A stretch of 64,000 bases of DNA from CAVSEK01 sp963726975. Lineage in GTDB: Bacteria > Actinomycetota > Actinomycetes > Mycobacteriales > SCTD01. Shown in pieces: positions 1 through 9,421 of this stretch; the first letter of the stretch is position 1, and each line of letters begins with the position of its first letter. Under the pieces are notes generated by a model. That model had not been told where the DNA came from. It did not search any database and was given only the letters and a program-made list of their open reading frames with translations. A program made the position numbers and the translations under genes. The stretch covers positions 62,001 to 126,000 of the forward strand of contig CAVSEK010000007.1 in assembly GCA_963726975.1 (NCBI GenBank), given 5' to 3'.

Positions 1-542
1 CCGGCGCCGGGGTGGCGGCCGCACCGACGAGGACGGCGTCGTACGTCGCCAGCGCCGCCGTCACCGCCGGGTCCGCGAGCGCGCGGCGCAGCTGCGTGGG
101 CACCAGGGAGGTGCAGCGGCGGCCGGTCGGGCAGCGCGGCGGTCCCGCGGACCAGGTCGGCGTCGACGACCGGCGCAGCGCCGGCCCGCAGGGCGCGCAG
201 CAGCACCTGCAGCCCCCCGACGTGGGTCACCGGCAGGGCGAGCAGCCAGGCCGCCGGGCCGCCGAGCCGAGCAGCGGCGGCGTCGGCGGAGGCGGCGAGG
301 CAGGCGGCGGTCAGCAGCACGCCCTTGGGCTCGCCCGTCGAGCCGGACGTCGGGACGACGAGCGCGACCTCCTCGTCGTCCGCGGGCAGGTCGGGGCGCA
401 GCGCGGCGGCGACCCGGGCCGCCGCCGCCGGGTCGGTCGGCAGCGGCAGCAGGGCCGGCCCGGTGCCGTCGAGCGCGGCGGTCAGCGCGGCGGTGAACGC
501 CGGACCGGGCACGGCGGGCAGCGCGAGCAGGGGGCGGGCCAC
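1..542 (-). CDS. menE: o-succinylbenzoate-CoA ligase MenE (partial, runs off left edge)
   Basis: MenE activates o-succinylbenzoate with ATP and CoA, the step before the MenB ring closure. The visible N-terminal half has the adenylate-forming P-loop VVPTSGSTGEPKGV at about residues 65-78, then the A5-type segment LPVTHVGGLQ. The family is normally about 370-400 residues, so about half lies outside the window. The start is GTG at 542, ten bases past the menB stop, which fits co-transcription behind menB. The frame breaks near 125-140: removing one C restores LPDRPRCTSLVPTQLRRAL, as expected for the family. This is probably a sequence error. The identification rests on the P-loop plus the men-cluster context. 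Confidence 0.85.
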   Translation of the reverse strand, partial: MARPLLALPAVPGPAFTAALTAALDGTGPALLPLPTDPAAAARVAAALRPDLPADDEEVALVVPTSGSTGEPKGVLLTAACLAASADAAAARLGGPAAWLLALPVTHVGGLQVLLRALRAGAAPVVDADLVRGTAALPDRPPLHLPGAHAAAPRARGPGGDGGAGDVRRRPRRCGRHPGA

Positions 543-551
543 CCGTACGGC

Positions 552-1456
552 TCAGTAGTAGTAGGGGTAGGGCGACCAGTCGGGCTCGCGCTTCTGCAGG
601 AACGCGTCGCGCCCCTCGACCGCCTCGTCGGTCATGTAGGCCAGCCGGGTCGCCTCGCCGGCGAAGACCTGCTGGCCCATGAGCCCGTCGTCCACGGCGT
701 TGAACGCGAACTTGAGCATCCGCTGCGCGGTCGGGCTCTTGCGGCAGATCGTCTGGGCCCACTCGACCGCGACCCGCTCGAGGTCGGCGTGCGGCACGAC
801 CTCGTTGACCATGCCCATGCGGTGGGCGTCCTCGGCGGAGTGCTCGGCACCGAGGAAGAAGATCTGCCGGGCGAACTTCTGCCCGACCTGGCGGGCGAGG
901 TAGGCGCTGCCGTACCCGGCGTCGAAGCTGCCCACGTCGGCGTCGGTCTGCTTGAACCGGCCGTGCTCGCGGCTGGCGATCGTGAGGTCGCAGACGACGT
1001 GCAGGCTGTGCCCCCCGCCGGCGGCCCAGCCCGGCACCACGCAGATGACGACCTTGGGCATCGTGCGGATCAGCCGCTGCACCTCGAGCACGTGCAGCCG
1101 GCCGGCGGCGGCGGGGTCGGGGCGCTCGTCGTCCCCGGCGTACTGGTAGCCGCTGCGCCCCCGGATGCGCTGGTCGCCGCCGGAGCAGAACGCCCAGCCG
1201 CCGTCCTTGGGCGACGGGCCGTTGCCGGTGAGCAGCACGCAGCCGACGTCGGGCTGCGCCGGGCGTGGTCCAGCGCGGCGTAGAGCTCGTCGACCGTCGA
1301 CGGGCGGAACGCGTTGCGCACCTCCGGCCGGTCGAACGCGATCCGGACGGCCCCGCTGCTCACGTGCCGGTGGTAGGTGAGGTCGCGCGCCTCGAAGCCC
1401 TCCACCTCCCGCCAGATCGAGGGGTCGAACAGCTCGCTCACGGGGGTCGACGTCAC
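552..1456 (-). CDS. menB: 1,4-dihydroxy-2-naphthoyl-CoA synthase MenB (one frameshift)
   Basis: A crotonase-fold enzyme that closes the naphthoquinone ring in menaquinone synthesis. The diagnostic block LLTGNGPSPKDGGWAFCSGG is followed by RIRGRSGYQYAG, the oxyanion-hole region VVPGWAAGGGHSLHVVCDL, and the characteristic C-terminus ending in YPYYY. The start is ATG at 1456 (MTSTPVSELFDPSIW). The reading frame shifts near 1255: restoring one base gives DHARRSPDVGCVLLTGNG, the family sequence, so a deleted base in the assembly is likelier than a broken gene. About 300 residues, the normal length. It faces the divergent GH3 lipoprotein gene across a 37-base gap that must hold both promoters. Confidence 0.93.
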
Positions 1457-1493
1457 GCCGGGAGCCTAGTGAGCGGCGCCGTACGGTGGGAGC

Positions 1494-2699
1494 GTGCCCC
1501 GAGCCCGCGCGCTGCGCTGCGTCGTGCCCGCGTGCGCGGTGCTCCTCGCGGGGTGCGCGGGCGCACCGACCGCTGGCTCGGCCGCTGGTCCGGCTGCTGT
1601 CCCGGCCGCGGGTCCGGCTCGTGCGTCGGCGCCCGCCGCGGCACCGCCGGCCAGCGCCGCTCCCGTCCCGGCCTGCTCCCCCGCGTCGCTGGAGCGACGG
1701 GCCGCGGCCGTGCTCGTCGTGGGCCTGCCCGGCGTGACCACCGCGCAGGACCCGCTCGCTGCGCAGGTGGCCGACCTCGGCGTCGGCGGGGTCTTCCTGT
1801 CGCGGCCCAACGTCGTCGACGCTGCGCAGGTCCGGGCGCTCAGCGCGGGCCTGCGGGAGCGGGCCGGCCGCCCGCTGCTGGTCAGCACCGACGAGGAGTC
1901 CGGCCGGGTGTCGGTCGCCCGCGACGTGCTCGGCGCCGGGCCGTCCCCGCGCACCCTCGCCGCCACGAGCACCCCGGAGCAGGTGCGGGCGTACGCCGCC
2001 GGGGTCGGGCGCGGGCTGCGCGACCTCGGGATCGACCTCGACCTCGCGCCGGTGCTCGACCTCGACGCCGGCCCGGCGCGCGGGGTCGTCGGCGACCGGT
2101 CGTTCGGCCCGGACCCGGCGCGGGCGGGCGCGTACGGCCTCGCCTTCTCCCGCGGGCTCGCCGACGCGGGCGTGACGCCGACGGTGAAGCACTTCCCCGG
2201 GCAGGGCGCGTCGGCCGTGGACACCCACCGGGCCGCCGCCGTGGCCGGCACCCCGCTGGCCGAGCTGCGGGACAGCCACCTCGCGCCGTTCGCCCGGGCC
2301 GTCGACGCCGGTGCACCGGTCGTCATGCTCGGCCACCTGGGCTACGCCGCGCTCGACGGCGACCTGCCCGCGTCGCTGTCGCCCGCCGCGTACGCCCTGC
2401 TGCGCTCCCTGGGCTTCCGGGGCGTCGCGATGACCGACAGCGTGGGCATGGGGGCGGTCAACCTGCGCTGGGACTTCCCGGAGGCCGCCGTCCGCGCGGT
2501 CGCCGCCGGCGCCGACGCCGTGCTCGCGACCGACGGCACCCGGGCGCCGCGGATGGTCGAGGCGCTCGTCGCCGCGGTCCGCGACGGGTCGCTGCCCGAG
2601 GCGCGGCTGTCGGAGGCCGCCGCCCGGGTGACCGCGCTGGCCGGGGGCGACCCCGCCGCGCTGACCTGCCGGGCGGTCGAGCTGCCCGTGCTGCGGTGA
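1494..2699 (+). CDS. Glycoside hydrolase family 3 lipoprotein, NagZ-like
   Basis: A predicted exported beta-N-acetylhexosaminidase-type enzyme of about 401 residues. A lipoprotein signal ends in LLAGCAGAP (Cys about 22) and is followed by an Ala/Pro-rich tether. The GH3 barrel carries DEESGRVSVARD, the NagZ signature KHFPGQG followed by DTH, then MLGHLGY. MTDSVGMGAV is where the catalytic Asp is expected. The KHFPGxG-DTH pair is typical of NagZ-type muropeptide hydrolases; substrate is inferred, and NagZ-like lipoproteins of unknown substrate are common in Actinobacteria. GTG start at 1494. Its stop overlaps the menC start (GTGA), so it is translationally linked to menC despite an unrelated function. 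Confidence 0.8.
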   Translation: MPRARALRCVVPACAVLLAGCAGAPTAGSAAGPAAVPAAGPARASAPAAAPPASAAPVPACSPASLERRAAAVLVVGLPGVTTAQDPLAAQVADLGVGGVFLSRPNVVDAAQVRALSAGLRERAGRPLLVSTDEESGRVSVARDVLGAGPSPRTLAATSTPEQVRAYAAGVGRGLRDLGIDLDLAPVLDLDAGPARGVVGDRSFGPDPARAGAYGLAFSRGLADAGVTPTVKHFPGQGASAVDTHRAAAVAGTPLAELRDSHLAPFARAVDAGAPVVMLGHLGYAALDGDLPASLSPAAYALLRSLGFRGVAMTDSVGMGAVNLRWDFPEAAVRAVAAGADAVLATDGTRAPRMVEALVAAVRDGSLPEARLSEAAARVTALAGGDPAALTCRAVELPVLR

Positions 2700-3649
2700 T
2701 CGCCGACCTCGAGGTGCACGTGGTGCGGGTGCCGCTGCGGGTGCGCTTCCGCGGGGTGCTCGAGCGCGAGGCGGTGCTGCTGCGGGGGCCGGCGGGGTGG
2801 GGGGAGTTCGCGCCGTTCCTGGAGTACGACGACGCCGAGTCCGCGCGCTGGCTGGCGGCCGCGGTCGAGGCGGCGACGGTCGGCTGGCCCGCCGCCGTGC
2901 GGACCTCCGTGCCGGTCAACGCGACGGTGCCCGCGGTGGCCGCTGCCGACGTGCCGGCGGTGCTGGCCCGCTTCCCCGGCTGCACGACCGCGAAGGTCAA
3001 GGTCGCCGAGCCGGGGCAGTCGCTGGCCGACGACGTCGCCCGGGTCGCCGCCGTGCGCGACGTGCTGGGGCCGACCGGGCGCGTCCGGGTCGACGCCAAC
3101 GGCGGCTGGACGCTGGAGCAGGCGCGGGAGGCGCTGGACGCGCTGGGGGTCTTCGACCTGGAGTACGCCGAGCAGCCCTGCGCGGGGCTCGCCGACCTCG
3201 CGGCGCTGCGCGGGCGCGGGGTGCTCGTCGCCGCGGACGAGTCGGTGCGCAAGGCCGAGGACCCGCTGCGGGTCGCGGCGCTCGGGGCCGCCGACGTGCT
3301 GGTGCTCAAGGTCGCGCCGCTCGGCGGGGTGCGCCCGGCGCTGGAGGTCGCGGCGGCCTGCGGGCTGCCGGTGGTGGTGTCGAGCGCGCTGGACACCTCG
3401 GTCGGCATCGCCGCGGGCGCAGCGCTCGCGGGGGCGCTGGAGGACCTGCCCTACGCCTGCGGGCTCGCCACCGTCTCGCTGCTCGGCGCCGACGTGGTGC
3501 GGGCGTCGCTGGACGGGCACGGCGGGTCGGTGCCGGTGGGGGCGGTGGTCCCGGACCCGGCGCTGCTCGAGGAGCACGCCGCGCCGACCGACCGCGCTGC
3601 CTGGTGGCGCGCCCGGCTCGAGCGGTGCGCCGCCCTGCTCGAGCGCTGA
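2696..3649 (+). CDS. menC: o-succinylbenzoate synthase MenC
   Basis: An enolase-superfamily dehydratase that makes o-succinylbenzoate in the menaquinone pathway. About 317 residues. The catalytic framework is visible: the K-x-K pair in TAKVKVAEPG (about residue 100), Mg ligands in RVDANGGW, EYAEQP and AADES, and the second lysine in VLKVAPLGGVRPA. The C-terminus has VVSSALDTSVGIAAG and ends in a short Arg/Leu-rich helix. The start is GTG at 2696, overlapping the preceding stop by four bases. The frame is intact. Next to menD, so the order menC-menD runs opposite to menB-menE. Confidence 0.93.
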   Translation: MIADLEVHVVRVPLRVRFRGVLEREAVLLRGPAGWGEFAPFLEYDDAESARWLAAAVEAATVGWPAAVRTSVPVNATVPAVAAADVPAVLARFPGCTTAKVKVAEPGQSLADDVARVAAVRDVLGPTGRVRVDANGGWTLEQAREALDALGVFDLEYAEQPCAGLADLAALRGRGVLVAADESVRKAEDPLRVAALGAADVLVLKVAPLGGVRPALEVAAACGLPVVVSSALDTSVGIAAGAALAGALEDLPYACGLATVSLLGADVVRASLDGHGGSVPVGAVVPDPALLEEHAAPTDRAAWWRARLERCAALLER

Positions 3650-3692
3650 GCCGGGCCGGCAGCGCCCGGCGGGAGCGGGGAGGATGCCCGTC

Positions 3693-5327
3693 GTGAACCC
3701 CTCCACCGCGCTCGCGCGGGTCCTCGTCGACGAGCTGGTGCGCGGCGGGGTGCGCGAGGCGGTGCTCAGCCCGGGGTCGAGGTCGGCGCCGCTGGCGTTC
3801 GCGCTGCACGACGCCGACCGGGCCGGCCGGCTGCGGCTGCACGTGCGCATCGACGAGCGGTCGGCGGCGTTCCTCGCGCTCGGCCTGGCCAAGGCGTCCG
3901 GCGCGCCCGTCCCCGTGGTCACCACCAGCGGCACCGCGACGGCGAACCTGCACCCCGCCGTGCTGGAGGCGTCGTACGCCGGGGTGCCCCTGCTGCTGCT
4001 CACCGCCGACCGGCCGCCCGAGCTGCGCGGGACCGGGGCGAACCAGACCGTGGACCAGGTGCACCTGTACGGCCGCGCGGTGCGCCTCTACGCCGAGGTC
4101 GTCCCGGAGGAGCGCGAGGGGCAGGTCGCGTACTGGCGGTCGCTCGCCTGCCGGGTGCTCGCGGCGGCGACCGGCGACGCGGGGGGCGCGCCCGGGCCGG
4201 TGCAGCTCGACCTCGGGCTGCGCGAGCCGCTCGTGCCCGACGGCGGCGACTGGGTCGAGCCGCTGGACGGCCGGCCGGGGGGCGCGCCGTGGACGGCCCG
4301 GGTCGCCCCCGTGCTCGCGGCGCCGCCGGACGACCTGCCCGCCCGCACCGTGCTCCTGCTCGGCGACGGCGGGCCGGGGCCGGCGCGCGCGGCGCTGCGC
4401 CTGGCCGAGCAGCGGGGTTGGCCGGTCGTCGCCGAGCCCTCCTCCGGCGCCGACACCTCGCCCACGCTCGTGCCGTGCGGCGAGCTCGTGCTCGACCGCT
4501 TCGACCCCGATCGTGTGCTGGTCGTCGGTCGGCCCACCCTGTCGCGGGTGCTCGGCCGGCTCGTCGCCCGTGCGCCGGTCGACGTCGTCGCGACCGGCGG
4601 CACCTGGTCGGACCCGCCGCGGCGTGCCGCCAGGGTGCTGCCGGCCGTCCCGGCGGCGGCCGGCGGCCCGGTCGACCCGTCCTGGCTGCCGGCCTGGCTG
4701 GCGGCCGGCGCGGCGGCCCGCGCCGCGGTCGACGGCGTCCTCGACGCCGCGCCGGGGCTGCCCGAGCCGGTCGTCGCCGCGCAGGTGCTGGCGGCCGCCG
4801 GCGACGGCCTGCTCGTCGTCGGCTCGTCCAAGCCGGTGCGCGACCTGTTCCTCGCCGGCCCCGGCCGGGCGCGCGTGCTCGCCAACCGCGGTGCGGCCGG
4901 CATCGACGGCACGGTCTCCACGGCGATCGGCGCGGCGCTGGCGCACGGCGGCCCGGCGTACGCCCTGCTCGGCGACCTGACCTTCCTGCACGACAGCAAC
5001 GGCCTGGTCCTCGGCCCCGGCGAGCCCCGGCCGGACCTCACGGTCGTCGTCGTCGACAACGACGGCGGCGCGATCTTCGGCCTGCTCGAGCAGGGCGGCC
5101 CGGGCTACCAGGACGCCTTCGAGCGGGTCTTCGGCACCCCGCACGGGGTCGACCTCGCCGCGCTGTGCGCCGCGACCGGCACCCCGCACACCGCCCCGAC
5201 GACCCGCGACGAGCTCGCCGCGGCCCTGCGCCCCGGGCCCGGCCTGCGGGTCGTGCAGGTGCGCACCGACCGTACGCAGGCGGTCGCCCTCGACCGGGCG
5301 CTGCGCGCCGCCGCTCGGGACGGCTAG
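3693..5327 (+). CDS. menD: SEPHCHC synthase MenD
   Basis: A thiamine-diphosphate enzyme that adds a decarboxylated 2-oxoglutarate to isochorismate. The N-terminus VNPSTALARVLVDELVRGG, the SPGSRSAPLAFAL loop and the IDERSAAFLALGLAKASG segment (with the ThDP-activating Glu) are family hallmarks. The C-terminal ThDP/Mg domain has NRGAAGIDGT and ALLGDLTFLHDSNGL, then VVVDNDGGAIF. About 544 residues, normal size. An ATG three codons upstream (3684) is in frame, but GTG 3693 matches the conserved MNPST start and is better spaced from the GGGGAGG ribosome-binding sequence. Clean frame throughout. Confidence 0.95.
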   Translation: MNPSTALARVLVDELVRGGVREAVLSPGSRSAPLAFALHDADRAGRLRLHVRIDERSAAFLALGLAKASGAPVPVVTTSGTATANLHPAVLEASYAGVPLLLLTADRPPELRGTGANQTVDQVHLYGRAVRLYAEVVPEEREGQVAYWRSLACRVLAAATGDAGGAPGPVQLDLGLREPLVPDGGDWVEPLDGRPGGAPWTARVAPVLAAPPDDLPARTVLLLGDGGPGPARAALRLAEQRGWPVVAEPSSGADTSPTLVPCGELVLDRFDPDRVLVVGRPTLSRVLGRLVARAPVDVVATGGTWSDPPRRAARVLPAVPAAAGGPVDPSWLPAWLAAGAAARAAVDGVLDAAPGLPEPVVAAQVLAAAGDGLLVVGSSKPVRDLFLAGPGRARVLANRGAAGIDGTVSTAIGAALAHGGPAYALLGDLTFLHDSNGLVLGPGEPRPDLTVVVVDNDGGAIFGLLEQGGPGYQDAFERVFGTPHGVDLAALCAATGTPHTAPTTRDELAAALRPGPGLRVVQVRTDRTQAVALDRALRAAARDG

Positions 5328-5363
5328 CGCCCGCCGCGGCGAGCGACCCACCGCCCAGGGCCG

Positions 5364-5409
5364 GCGTCCGCCCTGCTGAGCCGCGGCCCTGTCCGCGTCG
5401 GGCGGACGC
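5364..5409. terminator. Candidate bidirectional terminator between menD and menF
   Basis: A perfect 10-bp inverted repeat (GCGTCCGCCC at 5364-5373 with GGGCGGACGC at 5400-5409) encloses a 26-base GC-rich loop. It lies between the convergent ends of menD (5327) and menF (5420). There is no U-tract, which is usual for high-GC terminators. Inferred from position and symmetry only. Confidence 0.4.
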
Positions 5410-5419
5410 GCGGGCGGCG

Positions 5420-6659
5420 TCAGGAGCCGAGCGCGTCCCGCATGGGGACGAGCTTGGCCGTGCTCTCGGCGAGCTCGTCCTCGGGCCGCGAGCCCGCGAC
5501 GATGCCGCACCCGGCGAACAGCCGCAGCCGCCTCGGGTCGTCGGGGTCGACCTCGGCGCACCGCAGCGCGATCCCCCACTCGCCGTCGCCGGTGGCGTCG
5601 ATCCAGCCGACCGGCCCGGCGTAGCGCCCCCGGTCGAGCCCCTCGACCTCCCGGATGACCTCCATCGCCACCGCCGTCGGGGTGCCGCAGACGGCCGCCG
5701 ACGGGTGCAGCGAGGCGACGAGGTCGAGCGAGTCGGCGCCGTCGCCGACCACCCCCCGCACGTCGGTCGCCAGGTGCATGACGTTGGGGAGCTCGAGGAC
5801 GTACGGCGCGGGCGGCACCTCGACCTGCGAGCAGTGCAGGGCGAGGGCGTCGGCGACCGAGCGCACGCCGTAGCCGTGCTCCTCGACGTCCTTGATCGAG
5901 CGGGCCAGCGCGGTGGCCCGGCGGTCGTCCTTGGTGGCGTCGCCGCTGCGCCGCAGGGTGCCGGCGAGCACCCGCGAGGTCACGACGCCGTCGACGAGCC
6001 GCACGAGCATCTCCGGCGTCGCGCCGAGCAGCCCGTCCACCGCGAAGGTCCAGCAGCCGGGGTAGCCCCGCGCGAGCCGCTGCAGCGGCCAGCGGACGTC
6101 CAGCGGGTGCTCGGTGCGGGCCTCGAGGTCGCGGGCGAGCACGACCTTGCTCACCTCGCCGGCCTCGATCCGGCGCACGGCGTCGGCGACGACCGACACC
6201 CAGTCCGGCCCGCTGCGCGCCCCGTCGGCGTACGCGACCTCGCCCGGCGGCCGCGGCGGCCCGTCGGAGCCGGGCAGCTCGGCGCCCGGCCCGATCGTGG
6301 TGACCCAGCAGGTCGACCCGCGGCGGCCCGACGACGACCTGCGGCACGACGAGCACCGAGCTGCCGCGCTCGGGGTCGAAGGCGAAGGACCCGAACGCCA
6401 CCAGGCCGCTGCCCGGCACCCCGACCTCGTCGGCGACCGTCGCGCCGGCGGCGACGGCCCGCCACCAGCGCTGCGCGTCGGCGAACCGGTCCGGTCCCGC
6501 GAGCTCGAGCCGGGCCGCCTCGCCCCAGCCGACCAGCCCGTCGCCGTCGCGCACCCAGGCCAGCGCCCCGCCCTGCGGCAGCAGGTCGAGCAGCTCCCCG
6601 GGAGCGCCCGCCCGGCGCGTCGCCACGCTCAGCACGGCGACGGCGGGCGCGGGGATCAC
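5420..6659 (-). CDS. menF: Isochorismate synthase (MenF/EntC family; one frameshift)
   Basis: Converts chorismate to isochorismate, the first committed step to menaquinone. The C-terminal chorismate-binding domain is clear: KVVLARDLEA, GATPEMLVR, AGTLRRSGD, the conserved KD-x(n)-EH pair in IKDVEEHGYGV, LHPSAAVCGTP, and GIALRCAEVD-FAGCGIVAGS. The N-terminal 115 residues (start GTG 6659, MIPAPAVAVLS) are in another frame. Removing one G near 6325 joins VVVG to RRGSTCWVTTIGPG and gives one protein of about 412 residues. EntC-like enzymes serve siderophores in some species; the surrounding men genes make MenF the better call. Confidence 0.87.
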
Positions 6660-6759
6660 CCCTCCAGGGTAGGCAGCAGGCCGGCGACCGGCACGCCGAC
6701 GCCCGCGCGGCAGACCCGTCCCGGGCCGGGGAGCGCCGCCGGTGCGCTAGACAGGACGG

Positions 6760-8127
6760 GTGACGGTGGACCGGAGCACCTTCTCGCAGACCCGCGAGCG
6801 CCTGCGCCGCGACCTCGCCGCGCTGCCCCCGGGCGCCCCCGTGCGGCTGGGCAAGAAGACCTCCAACCTGTTCCGCCAGCGCGCCGACGTCTCCGGCCGG
6901 CTCGACGTCACGGGTCTGACCGGCGTGCTCGAGGTCGACCCCGTCGCCCGCACCGCCGACGTGCTCGGCCTGACGACCTACGAGGAGCTCGTCGACGCGA
7001 CGCTCCCCTACGGCCTCGTCCCGCTGTGCGTCCCGCAGCTCAAGACGATCACCCTCGGCGGCGCGGTCACCGGGCTGGGCATCGAGGCGGCGAGCTTCCG
7101 CAACGGGACGCCGCACGAGTCGGTCCTCGAGATGGAGGTGCTCACCGGCGACGGGCGCGTCCTCGTGGCCCGGCCGGACAACGAGCACCGCGACCTGTTC
7201 TCCGGCTTCCCCAACAGCTACGGCTCGCTGGGCTACGCCCTGCGCCTGGTCATCGAGCTCGAGCCGGTCCGGCCGTACGTCGCGCTGCGCCACGAGCGCT
7301 TCGGCTCGGTCCCCGCGCTCGTCGAGCGGCTGCAGCAGGTCTGCGCGCAGACCGGGCCCGGCCGCGAGGCCGACTACGTCGACGGCACGTGGTTCTCCCC
7401 CACCGAGTGCTACCTGACGCTGGGGTCGTACGCCGACGAGGCCCCCGGCGGCACGAGCGACTACACCGGCATGGGCATCTACTACCGCTCCATCCCGTCG
7501 CGCCCGACCGACGTGCTGACCGTGCGCGACTACCTCTGGCGCTGGGACCCCGACTGGTTCTGGTGCTCGCGCGTCTTCGGCGTGCAGGACCCGGCCGTAC
7601 GCCGCTGGGTGCCCAAGCGGTGGCTGCGCAGCGACACCTGGTGGCGGCTCGTCGCCTTCGAGCAGAAGCACCGGTGGAAGACCCGCTGGGACCGGCGCCG
7701 GGGGCTGCCCGAGCGCGAGGAGGTCGTGCAGGACGTCGAGGTGCCCGCCGCGCGGCTGGCCGACTTCATGGACGTCTTCGCCCGCGAGGTGCCGATCGAG
7801 CCGGTGTGGTTCTGCCCGCTCAAGCAGCGCGACCCGGACGCCGTCTGGGACCTGTACGCCTTCGACCCCGACGAGCTCTACGTCAACGTCGGCTTCTGGT
7901 CGAGCGTGCCGCTCGAGCCCGGCGAGGACCCCACCACGCACAACCGGCTCGTCGAGCGGCTGGTCGCCGAGCTCGGCGGCCGCAAGTCGCTCTACTCCAC
8001 GAGCTTCTACAGCCGCGAGGAGTTCGCCGCGACGTACGGCGGTGCGACGTACGAGGTCCTCAAGAAGACCTACGACGGCGACGGCCGGCTGCTGGACCTG
8101 TACGCCAAGACCGTCGAGCGCCGCTAG
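6760..8127 (+). CDS. tmsA: FAD-dependent oxidoreductase, TmsA/BfaA-like (10-methyl fatty acid synthesis)
   Basis: A 455-residue flavoprotein with an N-terminal PCMH-type FAD domain: LGKKTSNLFRQR, TADVLGLTTYEELVDATL, and the glycine-rich TLGGAVTGLGIEAASFRNG. It resembles the DHCR24-like oxidoreductases paired with CFA-type methyltransferases in Actinobacteria (M. tuberculosis Rv3719/Rv3720; tmsA/tmsB; bfaA/bfaB). In that system the methyltransferase makes a 10-methylene acyl chain and the flavoenzyme reduces it to 10-methyl (tuberculostearate-type). GTG start at 6760. Clean frame, 24 bases before tmsB. The specific role is inferred from the pairing. Confidence 0.8.
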   Translation: MTVDRSTFSQTRERLRRDLAALPPGAPVRLGKKTSNLFRQRADVSGRLDVTGLTGVLEVDPVARTADVLGLTTYEELVDATLPYGLVPLCVPQLKTITLGGAVTGLGIEAASFRNGTPHESVLEMEVLTGDGRVLVARPDNEHRDLFSGFPNSYGSLGYALRLVIELEPVRPYVALRHERFGSVPALVERLQQVCAQTGPGREADYVDGTWFSPTECYLTLGSYADEAPGGTSDYTGMGIYYRSIPSRPTDVLTVRDYLWRWDPDWFWCSRVFGVQDPAVRRWVPKRWLRSDTWWRLVAFEQKHRWKTRWDRRRGLPEREEVVQDVEVPAARLADFMDVFAREVPIEPVWFCPLKQRDPDAVWDLYAFDPDELYVNVGFWSSVPLEPGEDPTTHNRLVERLVAELGGRKSLYSTSFYSREEFAATYGGATYEVLKKTYDGDGRLLDLYAKTVERR

Positions 8128-8151
8128 CGCCGGCCGCCGGAGAGGACCCCC

Positions 8152-9390
8152 ATGACCCAGATCGCCCCGGCCCTCGCCCGGGTCGTGCCCGGCGTGCGCT
8201 TCACCGCGTACGACGGCTCGGCCGCCGGCGACGGACCCTTCGAGCTGCGGCTGCTCAGCCGGCGGGCGCTCGCCCACCTGGTGAGCGCGCCCGGCGAGCT
8301 CGGCTTCGCCCGGGCCTACGTCTCCGGCGAGATGGACCTCGTCGGCGCCACCCACCTCGAGGCGCTGCGGGTGCTGCACCGCCGCAAGACCGGCGACCTC
8401 ACCGCGGTCGAGCGGCTGCAGGTGCTCCGGTCGCTCGGCCTGCGCGCGCTGGCCCCGGTCGCCCCGCCGCCGCAGGAGGTCGGCGCCCGCCGGCTGCTCG
8501 CCGGGCTCGTCGCGCACACCCCCGGACGGGACGCCGTCGCGATCGCGCACCACTACGACGTGAGCAACCGCTTCTACCGCTGGGTCCTCGGGCCGTCGAT
8601 GGCCTACACCTGCGCGGTCTACCCGACCGAGGACACCACCCTCGACGACGCGCAGACCGAGAAGTTCGACCTCGTCTGCCGCAAGCTCGACCTGCGGCCC
8701 GGTCAGCGGCTGCTCGACGTCGGCTGCGGCTGGGGCGGCATGGTGCGGCACGCCGCGACCCACTACGGCGTGCGGGCGCTCGGCGTGACGCTGTCCCGCC
8801 AGCAGGCCGAGTGGGGCGCCAAGGCCGTCGCCGAGGACGGCCTGTCCGACCGGGTCGAGGTGCGCCACGCCGACTACCGCTCGGTGACCGAGACCGGCTT
8901 CGACGCGATCAGCTCGATCGGGCTCACCGAGCACATCGGGATCGAGAACATCCCGGCGTACGCCGCCTTCCTCGCCGCGCGGCTGCGGCCCGGCGGCCGG
9001 CTGCTCAACCACTGCATCACGCGCAGGAGCGTCGACGTGCTGCCGCTGAGCCCGCGCGGCTTCATCGGGCGCTACGTCTTCCCCGACGGGGCCCTGCCCA
9101 GCGTCTCCGAGGTGGCCCGCGAGCTCGAGCGCGGCGGGCTCGAGGTGCGCCACGAGGAGAACCTGCGCGAGCACTACGCCGCGACCTGCCGCGCCTGGTG
9201 CGACAACCTCGACGCGCACTGGGACGAGGCGGTGGCCGAGGTCGGGCTCGGGACCGCCCGGGTCTGGGCGATCTACCTCGCCGGGTCGTCGCTGGGCTTC
9301 GAGCGCGGCGACATCCAGCTGCACCAGGTGCTGGCCGTCAAGGACCACGAGGACGGGCGCTCCGACGTGCCGCTGCGGCTGTCCTTCTGA
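8152..9390 (+). CDS. tmsB: SAM-dependent fatty-acyl methyltransferase, TmsB/UfaA1-like (CFA synthase family)
   Basis: A 412-residue member of the cyclopropane-fatty-acyl-phospholipid synthase family. Visible motifs: HHYDVSNRFYRWVLGPSMAYTCA, given here in part as HHYDVSNRFY and MAYTCAVY; the SAM-binding LLDVGCGWGGMVRHAA; LGVTLSRQQAEW; SSIGLTEHIG; and RLRPGGRLLNHCI. Immediately downstream of the TmsA-like flavoenzyme, with a GGAGAGG ribosome-binding sequence 7 bases before ATG. The pair matches the actinobacterial module that methylates C10 of oleoyl chains. A plain cyclopropane synthase cannot be excluded from sequence alone, but those are not normally paired with a TmsA-like reductase. Confidence 0.82.
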   Translation: MTQIAPALARVVPGVRFTAYDGSAAGDGPFELRLLSRRALAHLVSAPGELGFARAYVSGEMDLVGATHLEALRVLHRRKTGDLTAVERLQVLRSLGLRALAPVAPPPQEVGARRLLAGLVAHTPGRDAVAIAHHYDVSNRFYRWVLGPSMAYTCAVYPTEDTTLDDAQTEKFDLVCRKLDLRPGQRLLDVGCGWGGMVRHAATHYGVRALGVTLSRQQAEWGAKAVAEDGLSDRVEVRHADYRSVTETGFDAISSIGLTEHIGIENIPAYAAFLAARLRPGGRLLNHCITRRSVDVLPLSPRGFIGRYVFPDGALPSVSEVARELERGGLEVRHEENLREHYAATCRAWCDNLDAHWDEAVAEVGLGTARVWAIYLAGSSLGFERGDIQLHQVLAVKDHEDGRSDVPLRLSF

Positions 9391-9403
9391 CTGCCCCGGC
9401 ACT

Positions 9404-9421
9404 TGCTACGCGGCTGTAGCA
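9404..9421. promoter_or_regulatory. 18-bp perfect inverted repeat abutting the choD start codon
   Basis: TGCTAC (9404-9409), a 6-base spacer GCGGCT, then GTAGCA (9416-9421). The final A is the first base of the first candidate ATG of choD. The symmetry and position fit an operator for a TetR- or GntR-like repressor, and the overlap would suit a leaderless or short-leader transcript. No regulator gene lies next door, so the binding protein is unknown. Confidence 0.45.

Noticed and set aside
3306..6659. Long minus-strand frame covering menC and menD
   Set aside because: Only its first 115 codons (6659 to about 6320) encode real protein (the start of isochorismate synthase); the rest is antisense to menD and has no domain.
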